Assembly (NCBI GenBank): GCA_903885895.1
Contig: CAISKC010000344.1
Span: forward strand, 1-5,416
Source: an uncultured Legionella sp.
GTDB taxonomy: Bacteria; Pseudomonadota; Gammaproteobacteria; Legionellales; Legionellaceae
Length of the DNA: 5,416 bases
Direction of reading: 5' to 3'
The translations under genes were made by a program, and so were the position numbers. The notes below the pieces were generated by a model. That model was not told the origin of the DNA. It ran no database searches and saw only the letters and a list, made by a program, of their open reading frames with translations. Positions 1 to 5,415 of the stretch are shown in pieces (the stretch's first letter is position 1; the number at the start of each line of letters is the position of its first letter).

Positions 1-33
1 TTATAACCTGGCTGTCAAAATAAGACGGCGCTG

Positions 34-90
34 AGGCTTCGAGACAGTGCTGGCGCGCTTCCTCAGCCCGAACGGGTCATATTATGCATG
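34..90 (+). repeat. Solo half copy of the REP-like palindrome found at the right end
   Basis: Positions 34-76 match the right half of the 127-bp units at 5137-5390: the inner-arm segment aggcttcgagacag, a small hairpin, then the outer arm tcctcagcccgaacgg (60-75). Similarity continues into the AT-rich tail (catattat near 78-85) and then fades. The left half is absent. The small hairpin is kept although its sequence differs: agtgc (46-50), loop tggc, gcgct (55-59), with a T-G wobble at the middle pair where the other copies have C-G. A local alternative stem, gctgagg (30-36) with cctcagc (61-67), is also possible. No coding role is seen. Confidence 0.8.
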
Positions 91-177
91 GCATTATTTT
101 ATATATTTTCGTGAGGAGACATCAGTTCAGGACGACGTACTTGGGAATATTTCATTTTGAAAACAGTTCAAAAATTG

Positions 178-275
178 CCGTCGTTGCGAACGAAGTGAAG
201 CAATCCAGTGGCCTTAACGCATTTTCAGCATTGATAAAAGCCCCTGGATTGCTTCGCTAACGCTCGTAACAACGG
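178..275. repeat. Long imperfect palindrome of a second REP-like family
   Basis: The left arm (178-208, containing gaagcaatccag) and the right arm (244-275, containing ctggattgcttcgc) are inverted copies with a few mismatches and a one-base length difference. Pairing continues inward after one mismatch (210-212 with 240-242). The loop region is about 27 bases. The arm resembles the common bacterial intergenic repeat of the type gcgaagcgaagcaatc, which is recalled rather than searched. It differs in sequence from the ctcagcccgaac family at both window edges. It may act as a transcription or exonuclease barrier behind htpG, or simply be a mobile palindrome; neither is shown here. Confidence 0.8.
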
Positions 276-317
276 GATAAGATACTGTGCGCGCAAGATT
301 AACATGCACAGGCATTA

Positions 318-358
318 AGGAACGGGCCAGAAATAGATTTCCATTCTGGCCCGTTCCT
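318..358 (-). terminator. Likely htpG terminator stem-loop
   Basis: Arms 318-332 (aggaacgggccagaa) and 344-358 (ttctggcccgttcct) are perfectly complementary over 15 bp with an 11-nt loop. The stem begins 11 bases past the htpG stop codon, where an intrinsic terminator is expected. The stretch that follows on the minus strand is weak in U (3' arm end ...ttcct then taatgcc), so termination may be inefficient or need Rho, or the stem may protect the mRNA 3' end. The plus strand has no U-run after the stem either. Confidence 0.6.
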
Positions 359-368
359 AAGGTAAAAC

Positions 369-2273
369 TTAAGCCTCAATCAACAACTCATTCATCCTTC
401 TCACAAAATCAGCCGGATTATCTAATTGGCCACCTTCTGCGATCACCGCTTGTTCAAACAGGACATTGACCCAACGCTCAAACTTCACGTCATCTTCGAA
501 GCTATGAATACGTTTCACCAACACATGATCCGGATTGATCTCTAAAATAGGTTTAGAGCTCGGAATCTGCTGCCCGGCAGCTTGAAGAATACGTTGCATT
601 TCTAAGCCCATATCATTTTCATCTGCCACGATACATGCTGGAGAATCCGTTAAACGGTTAGTCAACTGTACATCTTTGACACGATCTTGCAAAATGCCTT
701 TGATCTGCGTCAACATGGCGGCAAAAGACTCTTCTTGTTGTTGTACTTCTTGCGCATCCTCATCCAGTGCCACTTTACCTTTGGCGATAGACTGCAATTT
801 TTTACCTTCGAATTCACCCAAATGTCCAGTCAACCATTCATCTATTCGATCGTTCAACAACAATACTTCAATCCCCTTTTTCTTAAATATTTCCAAATGA
901 GGACTGTTTTTGGCTGCATTATAACTAGCTGCCGTAATGTAATAGATTTTGTCTTGTTTATCTTGCATACGTGATACATAGTCAGCCAAAGACATCGTTT
1001 GTTCTTCAGAGTTCGAATGGGTACTAGTGAAGCGCAATAATTTCGCAATCGTTTCGCGATTGGCAAAATCTTCCACCGGACCTTCCTTCAAAACCAAACC
1101 AAATTCTTTCCAAAAACGCTGATACATCTCTGTATCATCCTGACTCATTTTTTCTAATAAGGCTAAAATGCGTTTCGTGCAAGCTGATTTGATATTTTCG
1201 ACTTGCTTATTGTCTTGCAAAATTTCGCGAGACACATTCAAAGGCAAATCACTCGCATCCACAATTCCTTTCACAAACCGCAAATATCTTGGTAAAAATT
1301 GGGATACATCATCCATGATAAAGACGCGTTTTACATAAAGTTTCAAACCATGCTTCGCTTCATGTTGCCATAAATCATACGGTGCATGGGAGGGAACATA
1401 CAGTAAACTCGTATATTCATGTTTACCTTCCACATGATTGTGTGTCCACATCAAAGGTTCTTGATAGTCATTCGAAAGATGTTTGTATAAGGCTTTATAA
1501 TCCTCATCCGCAATATCTGATTTTTGTAACGTCCACAATGCCGTTGCTTTGTTCACTGTTTCAAAGCCAGGCTCTGCTTTCTCAGTTTTTTCCGCATCCC
1601 CTTCTGCTTCTGCTTCTTCCGACATATTGCTCAGCTCTTGCATCACAATCGGCCAAGATATGTGATCAGAATATTTGGTAATGATGCTACGTAAACGCCA
1701 ATCTCCGAGGAATTCTTCCGCGTCTTCTTTCAAATACAGAATCACTTCTGTTCCACGCGTTTCTTTATGAACTGATCCAATCGTAAACTCGCCATCGCCT
1801 TTGGATTCCCATTGAATCCCTGCATCCGCAGCAACGCCCGCACGTCGGCTCTTCAATACAACGCGGTCGGCCACAATAAATGCAGAATAAAACCCGACGC
1901 CAAACTGACCAATTAAATTAGAGTCTTTGGCCTGATCACCTGATAAATGACTGATAAACTCTTCTGTACCAGATTTGGCAATGGTTCCCAAATTGGTAAC
2001 CGCTTCATCCCAATTCATCCCAATACCATTATCGATAATGGTCAATGTTTTTTGCTTAGCATCGAATTTGACGGTTATTTTCAAATCAGAATCTTGTTCA
2101 TACAAACTAGCATCGGACAAAGCCAAAAATCGTAATTTATCCAAAGCATCCGACGCATTTGAAATTAATTCACGTAAAAATATTTCTTTGTTGCTATATA
2201 AGGAATGTACAACCAAATGCAACATTTTTTTGACTTCAGTCTGAAATCCCATTGTTTGTTGTTTTTTACTCAT
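369..2273 (-). CDS. htpG: Chaperone protein HtpG (bacterial Hsp90)
   Basis: This is a 634-residue ATP-dependent cytosolic chaperone, full length for the family (E. coli HtpG is 624). It works as a homodimer that remodels client proteins, often with DnaK. The N-terminal GHKL ATPase shows the motif [16 protein letters not shown] (33-48) with catalytic Glu35 and Mg-binding Asn39, DNGIGM (81-86) and the lid motif GQFGVGFYS (122-130). The middle domain carries LNVSREILQ (344-352), whose Arg349 matches the catalytic arginine. An acidic linker (about 218-235, rich in E, A, K) separates the N-terminal and middle domains. The C-terminal dimerisation domain is complete and ends LLIEA, without the eukaryotic MEEVD tail. 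The ATG start is fixed by an SD 7 bases upstream. A sigma-32-like promoter precedes it and a stem-loop follows it, so it is probably a single-gene heat-shock unit behind ygfX. Confidence 0.99.
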   Translation of the reverse strand: MSKKQQTMGFQTEVKKMLHLVVHSLYSNKEIFLRELISNASDALDKLRFLALSDASLYEQDSDLKITVKFDAKQKTLTIIDNGIGMNWDEAVTNLGTIAKSGTEEFISHLSGDQAKDSNLIGQFGVGFYSAFIVADRVVLKSRRAGVAADAGIQWESKGDGEFTIGSVHKETRGTEVILYLKEDAEEFLGDWRLRSIITKYSDHISWPIVMQELSNMSEEAEAEGDAEKTEKAEPGFETVNKATALWTLQKSDIADEDYKALYKHLSNDYQEPLMWTHNHVEGKHEYTSLLYVPSHAPYDLWQHEAKHGLKLYVKRVFIMDDVSQFLPRYLRFVKGIVDASDLPLNVSREILQDNKQVENIKSACTKRILALLEKMSQDDTEMYQRFWKEFGLVLKEGPVEDFANRETIAKLLRFTSTHSNSEEQTMSLADYVSRMQDKQDKIYYITAASYNAAKNSPHLEIFKKKGIEVLLLNDRIDEWLTGHLGEFEGKKLQSIAKGKVALDEDAQEVQQQEESFAAMLTQIKGILQDRVKDVQLTNRLTDSPACIVADENDMGLEMQRILQAAGQQIPSSKPILEINPDHVLVKRIHSFEDDVKFERWVNVLFEQAVIAEGGQLDNPADFVRRMNELLIEA

Positions 2274-2280
2274 TACGACA

Positions 2281-2285
2281 CTCCT
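2281..2285 (-). promoter_or_regulatory. Shine-Dalgarno site of htpG
   Basis: The minus strand reads AGGAG seven bases before the ATG at 2273, preceded by a T-rich run. This is the clearest SD in the window and supports the chosen start, giving the N-terminus [10 protein letters not shown]. Confidence 0.85.
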
Positions 2286-2329
2286 AAAAAATGTATTGAT
2301 TCGCTACTTAAAAATTCGCATATCTCACC

Positions 2330-2357
2330 ATTTGGGGGCAAAAATAAAAAAAACAAG
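2330..2357 (-). promoter_or_regulatory. Sigma-32 (RpoH)-type heat-shock promoter of htpG
   Basis: On the minus strand CTTGTTT (2357-2351) is followed after 13 bases by CCCCAAAT (2337-2330). The sigma-32 consensus is about CTTGAAA, 13-15 bp, CCCCATNT. The -10 element differs at one position (A for T) and the -35 element keeps the CTTG core. Transcription would start near 2323, leaving a leader of about 50 nt. The -35 begins one base after the ygfX stop codon. The match rests on reading against the consensus and on htpG being a classic RpoH target. Confidence 0.7.
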
Positions 2358-2358
2358 G

Positions 2359-2793
2359 TTAGCGAGATTTTTTTTTGATTGATGAGATGGTATGGATGAT
2401 ATTAAGACCTCTCAATTCATCGTGAGATAATTGATCATAAAACACCACCAGAAAGCGCCGCGCTGGAGATTGTGTGCAAGAAAAATGGCATAGAAGAAAC
2501 AATCCTGTATCCAAGCAAATATGGATATGCTCATACGTGCAACAATTATCACCAAAATCAAGCACCCATTTTTTTTTCTGAAAACAGATAGTTCGGAGCC
2601 CAGGATGTGGCATGGGGCAACGCATCATCTGCCACAAGGCCCATCCCATACCCAAGTTTAATATCACTGCTAGCAGCAACGGTACGGACGAAACATACAA
2701 ACTCACCATTGCACACCCAGTCAAAACCCAGGCCAAGCGTCGATAATTAAGAGAGGGACGTACGGTGATGATAAGCTCGGATAAGCACGACAA
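2359..2793 (-). CDS. ygfX: YgfX-like small membrane protein (partner gene of sdhE)
   Basis: This is a small inner-membrane protein of the YgfX family, encoded next to sdhE in many gammaproteobacteria. In E. coli it has been described as CptA, a proposed toxin of a toxin-antitoxin pair with SdhE, but that role is debated. Residues reading LAWVLTGCAMVSLYVS and VPLLLAVILNLGMGWALW form two adjacent hydrophobic segments, as in the family. A cytoplasmic region follows, and the C-terminal stretch FLVVFYDQLSHDELRGLNII resembles the family's terminal motif. The start is uncertain. An ATG at 2826 would give 155 residues but an 80-bp overlap with sdhE. The chosen TTG at 2793 has AAAGGAG ten bases upstream, gives 144 residues and places the conserved VRPS segment near the N-terminus. 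TTG at 2802 is also possible. Two runs of nine A lie in the coding strand. Sequence similarity is weak, so the name leans on position and topology. Confidence 0.75.
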   Translation of the reverse strand: MSCLSELIITVRPSLNYRRLAWVLTGCAMVSLYVSSVPLLLAVILNLGMGWALWQMMRCPMPHPGLRTICFQKKKWVLDFGDNCCTYEHIHICLDTGLFLLCHFSCTQSPARRFLVVFYDQLSHDELRGLNIIHTISSIKKKSR

Positions 2794-3010
2794 AATCAGC
2801 AAGCTCCTTTTTAATCGGGGTTTCATACCCCATCAACCATGCGTACAAATCTGGATCCGTTTGATTTAATAAATATTCCAACAAATCAAGCTCTGTTTCG
2901 CTCATACTATCCAATTTGGCTGCCAAAAATCGCTCTAAGAGCACATCTAATTCCAACATGCCACGTCGACTCTGGTAACGTATTTTTGCTTTGCGATGCG
3001 TAGGGTTCAT
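2747..3010 (-). CDS. sdhE: FAD assembly factor SdhE
   Basis: SdhE is a small cytosolic factor that promotes covalent attachment of FAD to the flavoprotein subunit of succinate dehydrogenase (and fumarate reductase). The predicted 87-residue protein matches the family length (88 in E. coli). It carries the hallmark RGxxE motif as RRGMLELD (residues 15-22), followed by the helical core and DPDLYAWLMG (52-61), close to the E. coli DPDLFNWLMN. The ATG at 3010 is chosen because it places RRG at residue 15, as in E. coli (14). The frame also opens at GTG 3040, which would add ten residues, has no SD and sits in a palindrome. Only a weak GAG lies six bases before the chosen ATG. The gene lies 52 bases after dus on the same strand and overlaps ygfX, so dus-sdhE-ygfX is probably one operon. 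Confidence 0.93.
   Translation of the reverse strand: MNPTHRKAKIRYQSRRGMLELDVLLERFLAAKLDSMSETELDLLEYLLNQTDPDLYAWLMGYETPIKKELADFVVLIRAYHHRTSLS
2804..2810 (-). promoter_or_regulatory. Internal SD-like site for ygfX inside the sdhE coding region
   Basis: The minus strand reads AAAGGAG here, within sdhE codons and ten bases before TTG 2793 in the ygfX frame. It argues for a start downstream of ATG 2826 and for translational coupling of ygfX to sdhE. The spacing is long and the start codon weak, so low expression is likely if this is right. Confidence 0.45.
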
Positions 3011-3017
3011 ATTGTTC

Positions 3018-3057
3018 TCTAAATTTAGATGGTGACTCACCCGTCAAGGGGAGACGG
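3018..3057. repeat. Three adjacent small palindromes in the dus-sdhE gap
   Basis: The 52-bp gap holds tctaaatttaga (3018-3029, perfect), ggtgactcacc (3031-3041, perfect around one central base) and ccgtc / gacgg arms (3041-3045 and 3053-3057) around a 7-base loop. They abut with almost no spare bases. In the mRNA the third would be a short hairpin just after the dus stop. It is too short and lacks a U-run to be an intrinsic terminator. A processing site or protein-binding sites are possible. Confidence 0.55.
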
Positions 3058-3062
3058 AATCT

Positions 3063-4010
3063 CTAGTCAACTTCACGGACCCGCAAATATTGCTCTATTT
3101 TGGTAAAAGAGTCCAATGGATAATAACTTAGGAGCTGATCTCTAGCCAACCAAGGTCTGAAATAATAGCGCACCAAGGTTTTACTTTGCAAAATAGCTTG
3201 GTGTTCATTTTGTAAACGCGCCAATCCCTGCAAATGCACCATAAAAAAATCAATGGCCTGCGCAAAATCCCAACGTGGCGCTTCTGCAAACAGTAAAGTT
3301 TGATATAACCATGGACGCCCTGTTCCGGCCCGCGAGATCATATAAGCATCACAAGCCGTTTCCGCTGCCATCGCGCGTAATGAATCCAGATCTGCAATAT
3401 CTCCATTGGCAATCACTGGAATACTGACAGCATGTTTGATGCGCGCTATTTGAGTTTTATCGCAAGGCCGATCATAATCATCTTGCCAACGACGTCCATG
3501 CACCACCAGCGCGTCTGCGCCTGCTTGTTCTATGACTTTGGCAAACGCCAAATCCTGCTCCGCCCCTTGTAGGCGCATCTTAACGGTCACTGGAATAGTA
3601 ATCTTAGTTTTGATCGCCGTAACAATTTGCGCCACGAGTTCAGGCTCCGCCAACAAAGCCGAACCCGCTCCTTTTTTACGGATCTTTGCTTTGGGACAAC
3701 CACAATTGATGTCAATCAAATCTGCCCCTAATCCTTGCAAAATTTCGGCAGCACCGGCCATCACATCAGGGCGATAGCCACTCAACTGATATGCCAAATA
3801 CTGTTCACAGGGATCTCGATAAACAAAGCGTGCAGGCTGACGGTACAACAAATCATGCGCAGAAATCATTTCTGAAACACAATAAGCAGGCTGCTGAAAA
3901 GCTGAAAAAGTCGCGCGATAAGGTGCGCAGGTATACCCTGCTAACGGGCCTTGAATCAAGCGATGCGCAAAGCGCAACGCTCCAATTTGAAAGGAACTAT
4001 TGATATCCAT
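3063..4010 (-). CDS. dus: tRNA-dihydrouridine synthase, DusB-like
   Basis: Dus enzymes are FMN-dependent and use NADPH to reduce specific uridines of tRNA to dihydrouridine. The 315-residue protein (E. coli DusB 321) has a TIM-barrel core with PLAGYTCAPYR (22-32), SEMIS (46-50), DINCGCPKAKIRKKGAGSALL spread over 100-120 with catalytic Cys105, VTVKMR (141-146) with Lys144, VVHGR (169-173) with His171, and IPVIANGDI (197-205), followed by the small helical C-terminal domain. The overall pattern is closest to DusB (U17), but NCGCP also recalls DusC, so the target uridine is not settled. Two positions look unusual: HGRR where HGRT is typical, and MISRAGTGRPWL where MIGRA is typical. ATG 4010 aligns with family N-termini, yet no SD precedes it. 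It is divergent from ygfZ and leads the probable dus-sdhE-ygfX operon. Confidence 0.93.
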   Translation of the reverse strand: MDINSSFQIGALRFAHRLIQGPLAGYTCAPYRATFSAFQQPAYCVSEMISAHDLLYRQPARFVYRDPCEQYLAYQLSGYRPDVMAGAAEILQGLGADLIDINCGCPKAKIRKKGAGSALLAEPELVAQIVTAIKTKITIPVTVKMRLQGAEQDLAFAKVIEQAGADALVVHGRRWQDDYDRPCDKTQIARIKHAVSIPVIANGDIADLDSLRAMAAETACDAYMISRAGTGRPWLYQTLLFAEAPRWDFAQAIDFFMVHLQGLARLQNEHQAILQSKTLVRYYFRPWLARDQLLSYYPLDSFTKIEQYLRVREVD

Positions 4011-4017
4011 GCGCAGA

Positions 4018-4056
4018 AGTATATACCTATTTTACCTGAAGATCTTCAGGTAGAAT
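4018..4056. promoter_or_regulatory. Divergent dus/ygfZ promoter region with a central palindrome
   Basis: A perfect 20-bp palindrome, tacctgaagatcttcaggta (4033-4052), sits in the 66-bp gap between the two start codons. Beyond a T/G mismatch the symmetry continues to 4029-4056. Each outer edge carries a -10-like hexamer: TAAAAT on the minus strand (4034-4029) and TAGAAT on the plus strand (4051-4056). Another minus-strand candidate is TATACT (4023-4018), which would start transcription at or next to the dus ATG. No good -35 hexamers are seen. A dimeric regulator binding the palindrome could control both genes; that is inference. Confidence 0.45.
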
Positions 4057-4076
4057 GGGCATATATTTATCCTGCT

Positions 4077-5045
4077 ATGAAACCCATGACTACCTACACC
4101 GTTAATGAACGAACATACACTGCATCTGAACAACTCTCTCAAGACCTGAATTTTGAGTCAACGCTTCCGTATGTCTTTGATTTAGATTATTTGGGTGCCT
4201 TAGATGTATCGGGCAATACGGATGCCGCCTTTTTGCAAGGGCAATTAACCTGTGATGTGAATGAAGTCAGTGCCACACAAATGCGCCCTGGCGGCATGTG
4301 CTCTCTCCAAGGTAGGCTCTTGGCACTCCTAGATGTCGTAGCATGGCAAGGTTTGCACTTGGTGATGCCCAAAGATTTGTTAGCAACCAGTCAACAATCT
4401 TTGGCTAAAACAGCTTTATTTTCACGCGTCACATTGCACAGCCATACTCAGTTTGCTTTTCTGGGTCTTTATCTTCCTCAGCATGCCTATCAACCCAATC
4501 TACCTTGCGCATTGCCCACCGCGCCTTGGCAAGTCAGTCAAACCACTGACTTCTGCTGTTATGCTCTCAGCGAACATTTATTTATCATCATCCTGCGCGA
4601 TGCCAGTCAAAAATCGTCTTGGTTAGCGGCATTTCCAAATCAGCAACAGCGTGGATCACTAGCTTGGCATTATCTAGAATTACAATTACCCCGCCTCTCT
4701 ATCTACCCCAACACGCGCGGACTCTTTCTCCCGCACCGCTTGCATCTCCACACAACCCCTTATATCAGTTTTAATAAAGGTTGTTACAAAGGACAAGAAA
4801 TCATCGCACGCACACATTATCGTGCCAAACTCAAACACAGCTTAAAATTATGCAACATCACCACGAAAGACCCCATTTTTGCAGGTCAAAAATGTTATGC
4901 CGCGCCAGAGCAAGCTGAAATCGGTGAAATCATTGATTATTGCCCTATTGATGCCGATCAGTATTTGATAGCTATTTCCATATTAAGTGAACATCCTGAG
5001 CAAGTATATTTTGAACAGCATCAGGCTAGCACTCGGATTTTTTAA
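4077..5045 (+). CDS. ygfZ: tRNA-modifying / Fe-S protein YgfZ (folate-binding, GcvT-like)
   Basis: YgfZ is a cytosolic tetrahydrofolate-binding protein of the GcvT/COG0354 family that supports assembly or repair of Fe-S enzymes, notably the tRNA methylthiotransferase MiaB. The 322-residue product matches the family (326 in E. coli). Its signature KGCYKGQE is at residues 234-241, with the conserved Cys236. The N-terminal part shows LDVSGNTDAAFLQGQLTCDV (42-61), like ITGADSEKYMQGQVTADV of E. coli, and SLQGRLLALLDV (76-87) follows in the expected place. The C-terminal barrel is present. ATG 4077 is chosen, and ATG 4086 is equally free of a good SD. The frame is open back to an ATG at 3951, but that start would overlap dus by 60 bases and translate across the palindrome. 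It is divergent from dus. No intrinsic terminator follows the stop. Confidence 0.93.
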   Translation: MKPMTTYTVNERTYTASEQLSQDLNFESTLPYVFDLDYLGALDVSGNTDAAFLQGQLTCDVNEVSATQMRPGGMCSLQGRLLALLDVVAWQGLHLVMPKDLLATSQQSLAKTALFSRVTLHSHTQFAFLGLYLPQHAYQPNLPCALPTAPWQVSQTTDFCCYALSEHLFIIILRDASQKSSWLAAFPNQQQRGSLAWHYLELQLPRLSIYPNTRGLFLPHRLHLHTTPYISFNKGCYKGQEIIARTHYRAKLKHSLKLCNITTKDPIFAGQKCYAAPEQAEIGEIIDYCPIDADQYLIAISILSEHPEQVYFEQHQASTRIF

Positions 5046-5123
5046 TGAATGGATCCCCGCCTGCGCGAGCTGATGTATCCCCACAAAAATGTATAAAATT
5101 AGCAAATTTCATATGTAAAAATA

Positions 5124-5144
5124 GGATCTCTACCATAAAGATCC
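5124..5144. repeat. Short inverted repeat at the entry to the repeat array
   Basis: ggatct (5124-5129) and agatcc (5139-5144) are complementary with a 9-base loop. The right arm lies within the start of the first 127-bp unit; the left arm lies in unique sequence. It would compete with the main outer stem. It may be chance. Confidence 0.35.
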
Positions 5145-5263
5145 GTTCGGGCTGAGGAGTAGCGCAGCTACGTATCGAAGCCTAAAGCACAATCCTAGGC
5201 TTCGAGACAGCGCTAATGCGATTCCTCAGCCCGAACGGGCCATATTATATATGCCCATATATT
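5137..5263 (+). repeat. REP-like cloverleaf palindrome unit, tandem copy 1
   Basis: The unit is 127 bp. Its outer stem pairs ccgttcgggctgagga (5143-5158) with tcctcagcccgaacgg (5223-5238), 16 bp perfect. Inside lie three hairpins: gtagc / gctac (5159-5171), a central stem tcgaagccta (5175-5184) with taggcttcga (5196-5205), and agcgc / gcgat (5209-5222) with one mismatch. The tail holds a 7-2-7 AT hairpin (atatatg, cc, catatat). Each half resembles the widespread REP type with gctgag and tcgaagc cores, so the unit is like two REPs head to head. It has no coding capacity and no terminal transposase signs. Confidence 0.88.
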
Positions 5264-5390
5264 AAAGATCCGTTCGGGCTGAGGAGTAGCACAGCTACGT
5301 CTCGAAGCCTAAAGCACAATCCTAGGCTTCGAGACAGCGCTAACGCGCTTCCTCAGCCCGAACGGGCCATATTATATATGTGCATATATT
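5264..5390 (+). repeat. REP-like cloverleaf palindrome unit, tandem copy 2
   Basis: This copy directly abuts copy 1 and matches it at 121 of 127 positions by my count. The outer stem is 5270-5285 with 5350-5365. The central stem lengthens to 13 bp (gtctcgaagccta with taggcttcgagac) because C at 5301 now pairs. The third hairpin is perfect (agcgc, loop taac, gcgct). The AT hairpin keeps its 7-2-7 form with a changed centre (tg for cc). This copy therefore shows the ideal fold. Confidence 0.88.
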
Positions 5391-5406
5391 AATAAACATG
5401 ATACAA

Positions 5407-5415
5407 TTATCCACA
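5407..5415 (+). promoter_or_regulatory. Consensus DnaA box
   Basis: ttatccaca matches the DnaA consensus TTATNCACA exactly, next to the AT-rich tail of the repeat array. I saw no second good box in the window, and the window ends one base later, so a cluster cannot be judged. A chance match in a window this size is possible. Confidence 0.35.

Larger units (their letters stand above)
1..368. other. Non-coding region downstream of htpG, rich in inverted repeats
   Basis: No convincing gene lies here. A frame is open on the plus strand from about 24 to 261, but it runs through two palindromic repeats and has no SD or recognisable domain. The stretch holds a solo REP-like half element (34-90), a small perfect inverted repeat (ttttgaa, 5-nt loop, ttcaaaa at 155-173), a long imperfect palindrome (178-275) and the likely htpG terminator stem (318-358). 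The gene to the left of the window cannot be seen. Confidence 0.75.

Noticed and set aside
24..261. Open plus-strand frame of up to 79 codons (ATG at 84) across the left gap
   Set aside because: It runs through two palindromic repeats, has no SD, and its residues are repeat translation; no domain is recognisable.
320..329. Ten-base match gaacgggcca between the htpG terminator stem and the repeat unit (5360-5369)
   Set aside because: Too short, and the flanks differ; it may hint at a shared origin but is not enough to claim one.
287..469. 60-residue plus-strand frame at the htpG 3' end
   Set aside because: It covers the terminator stem and the antisense of htpG; no SD or family resemblance.
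676..2244. Several antisense or alternate frames within htpG
   Set aside because: Shadows of a complete, well-conserved gene on the minus strand.
3532..4003. Plus-strand frames antisense to dus
   Set aside because: They overlap a full-length conserved enzyme and resemble nothing known.
3951..4076. Extended N-terminus of ygfZ from ATG 3951
   Set aside because: It would overlap dus by 60 bases and translate the divergent promoter palindrome; the extra residues do not match YgfZ N-termini.
5046..5136. Intrinsic terminator directly after ygfZ
   Set aside because: No GC-rich stem followed by a T-run is visible in this stretch.
5137..5390. CRISPR array or tRNA-like gene
   Set aside because: Only two abutting units with no spacers, and the folded units are too long and lack tRNA motifs such as a T-loop ttcga in context or a CCA end.
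5137..5390. Insertion sequence or MITE with transposase-defined ends
   Set aside because: No transposase, no target-site duplication that I can identify, and the units abut without flanking repeats.
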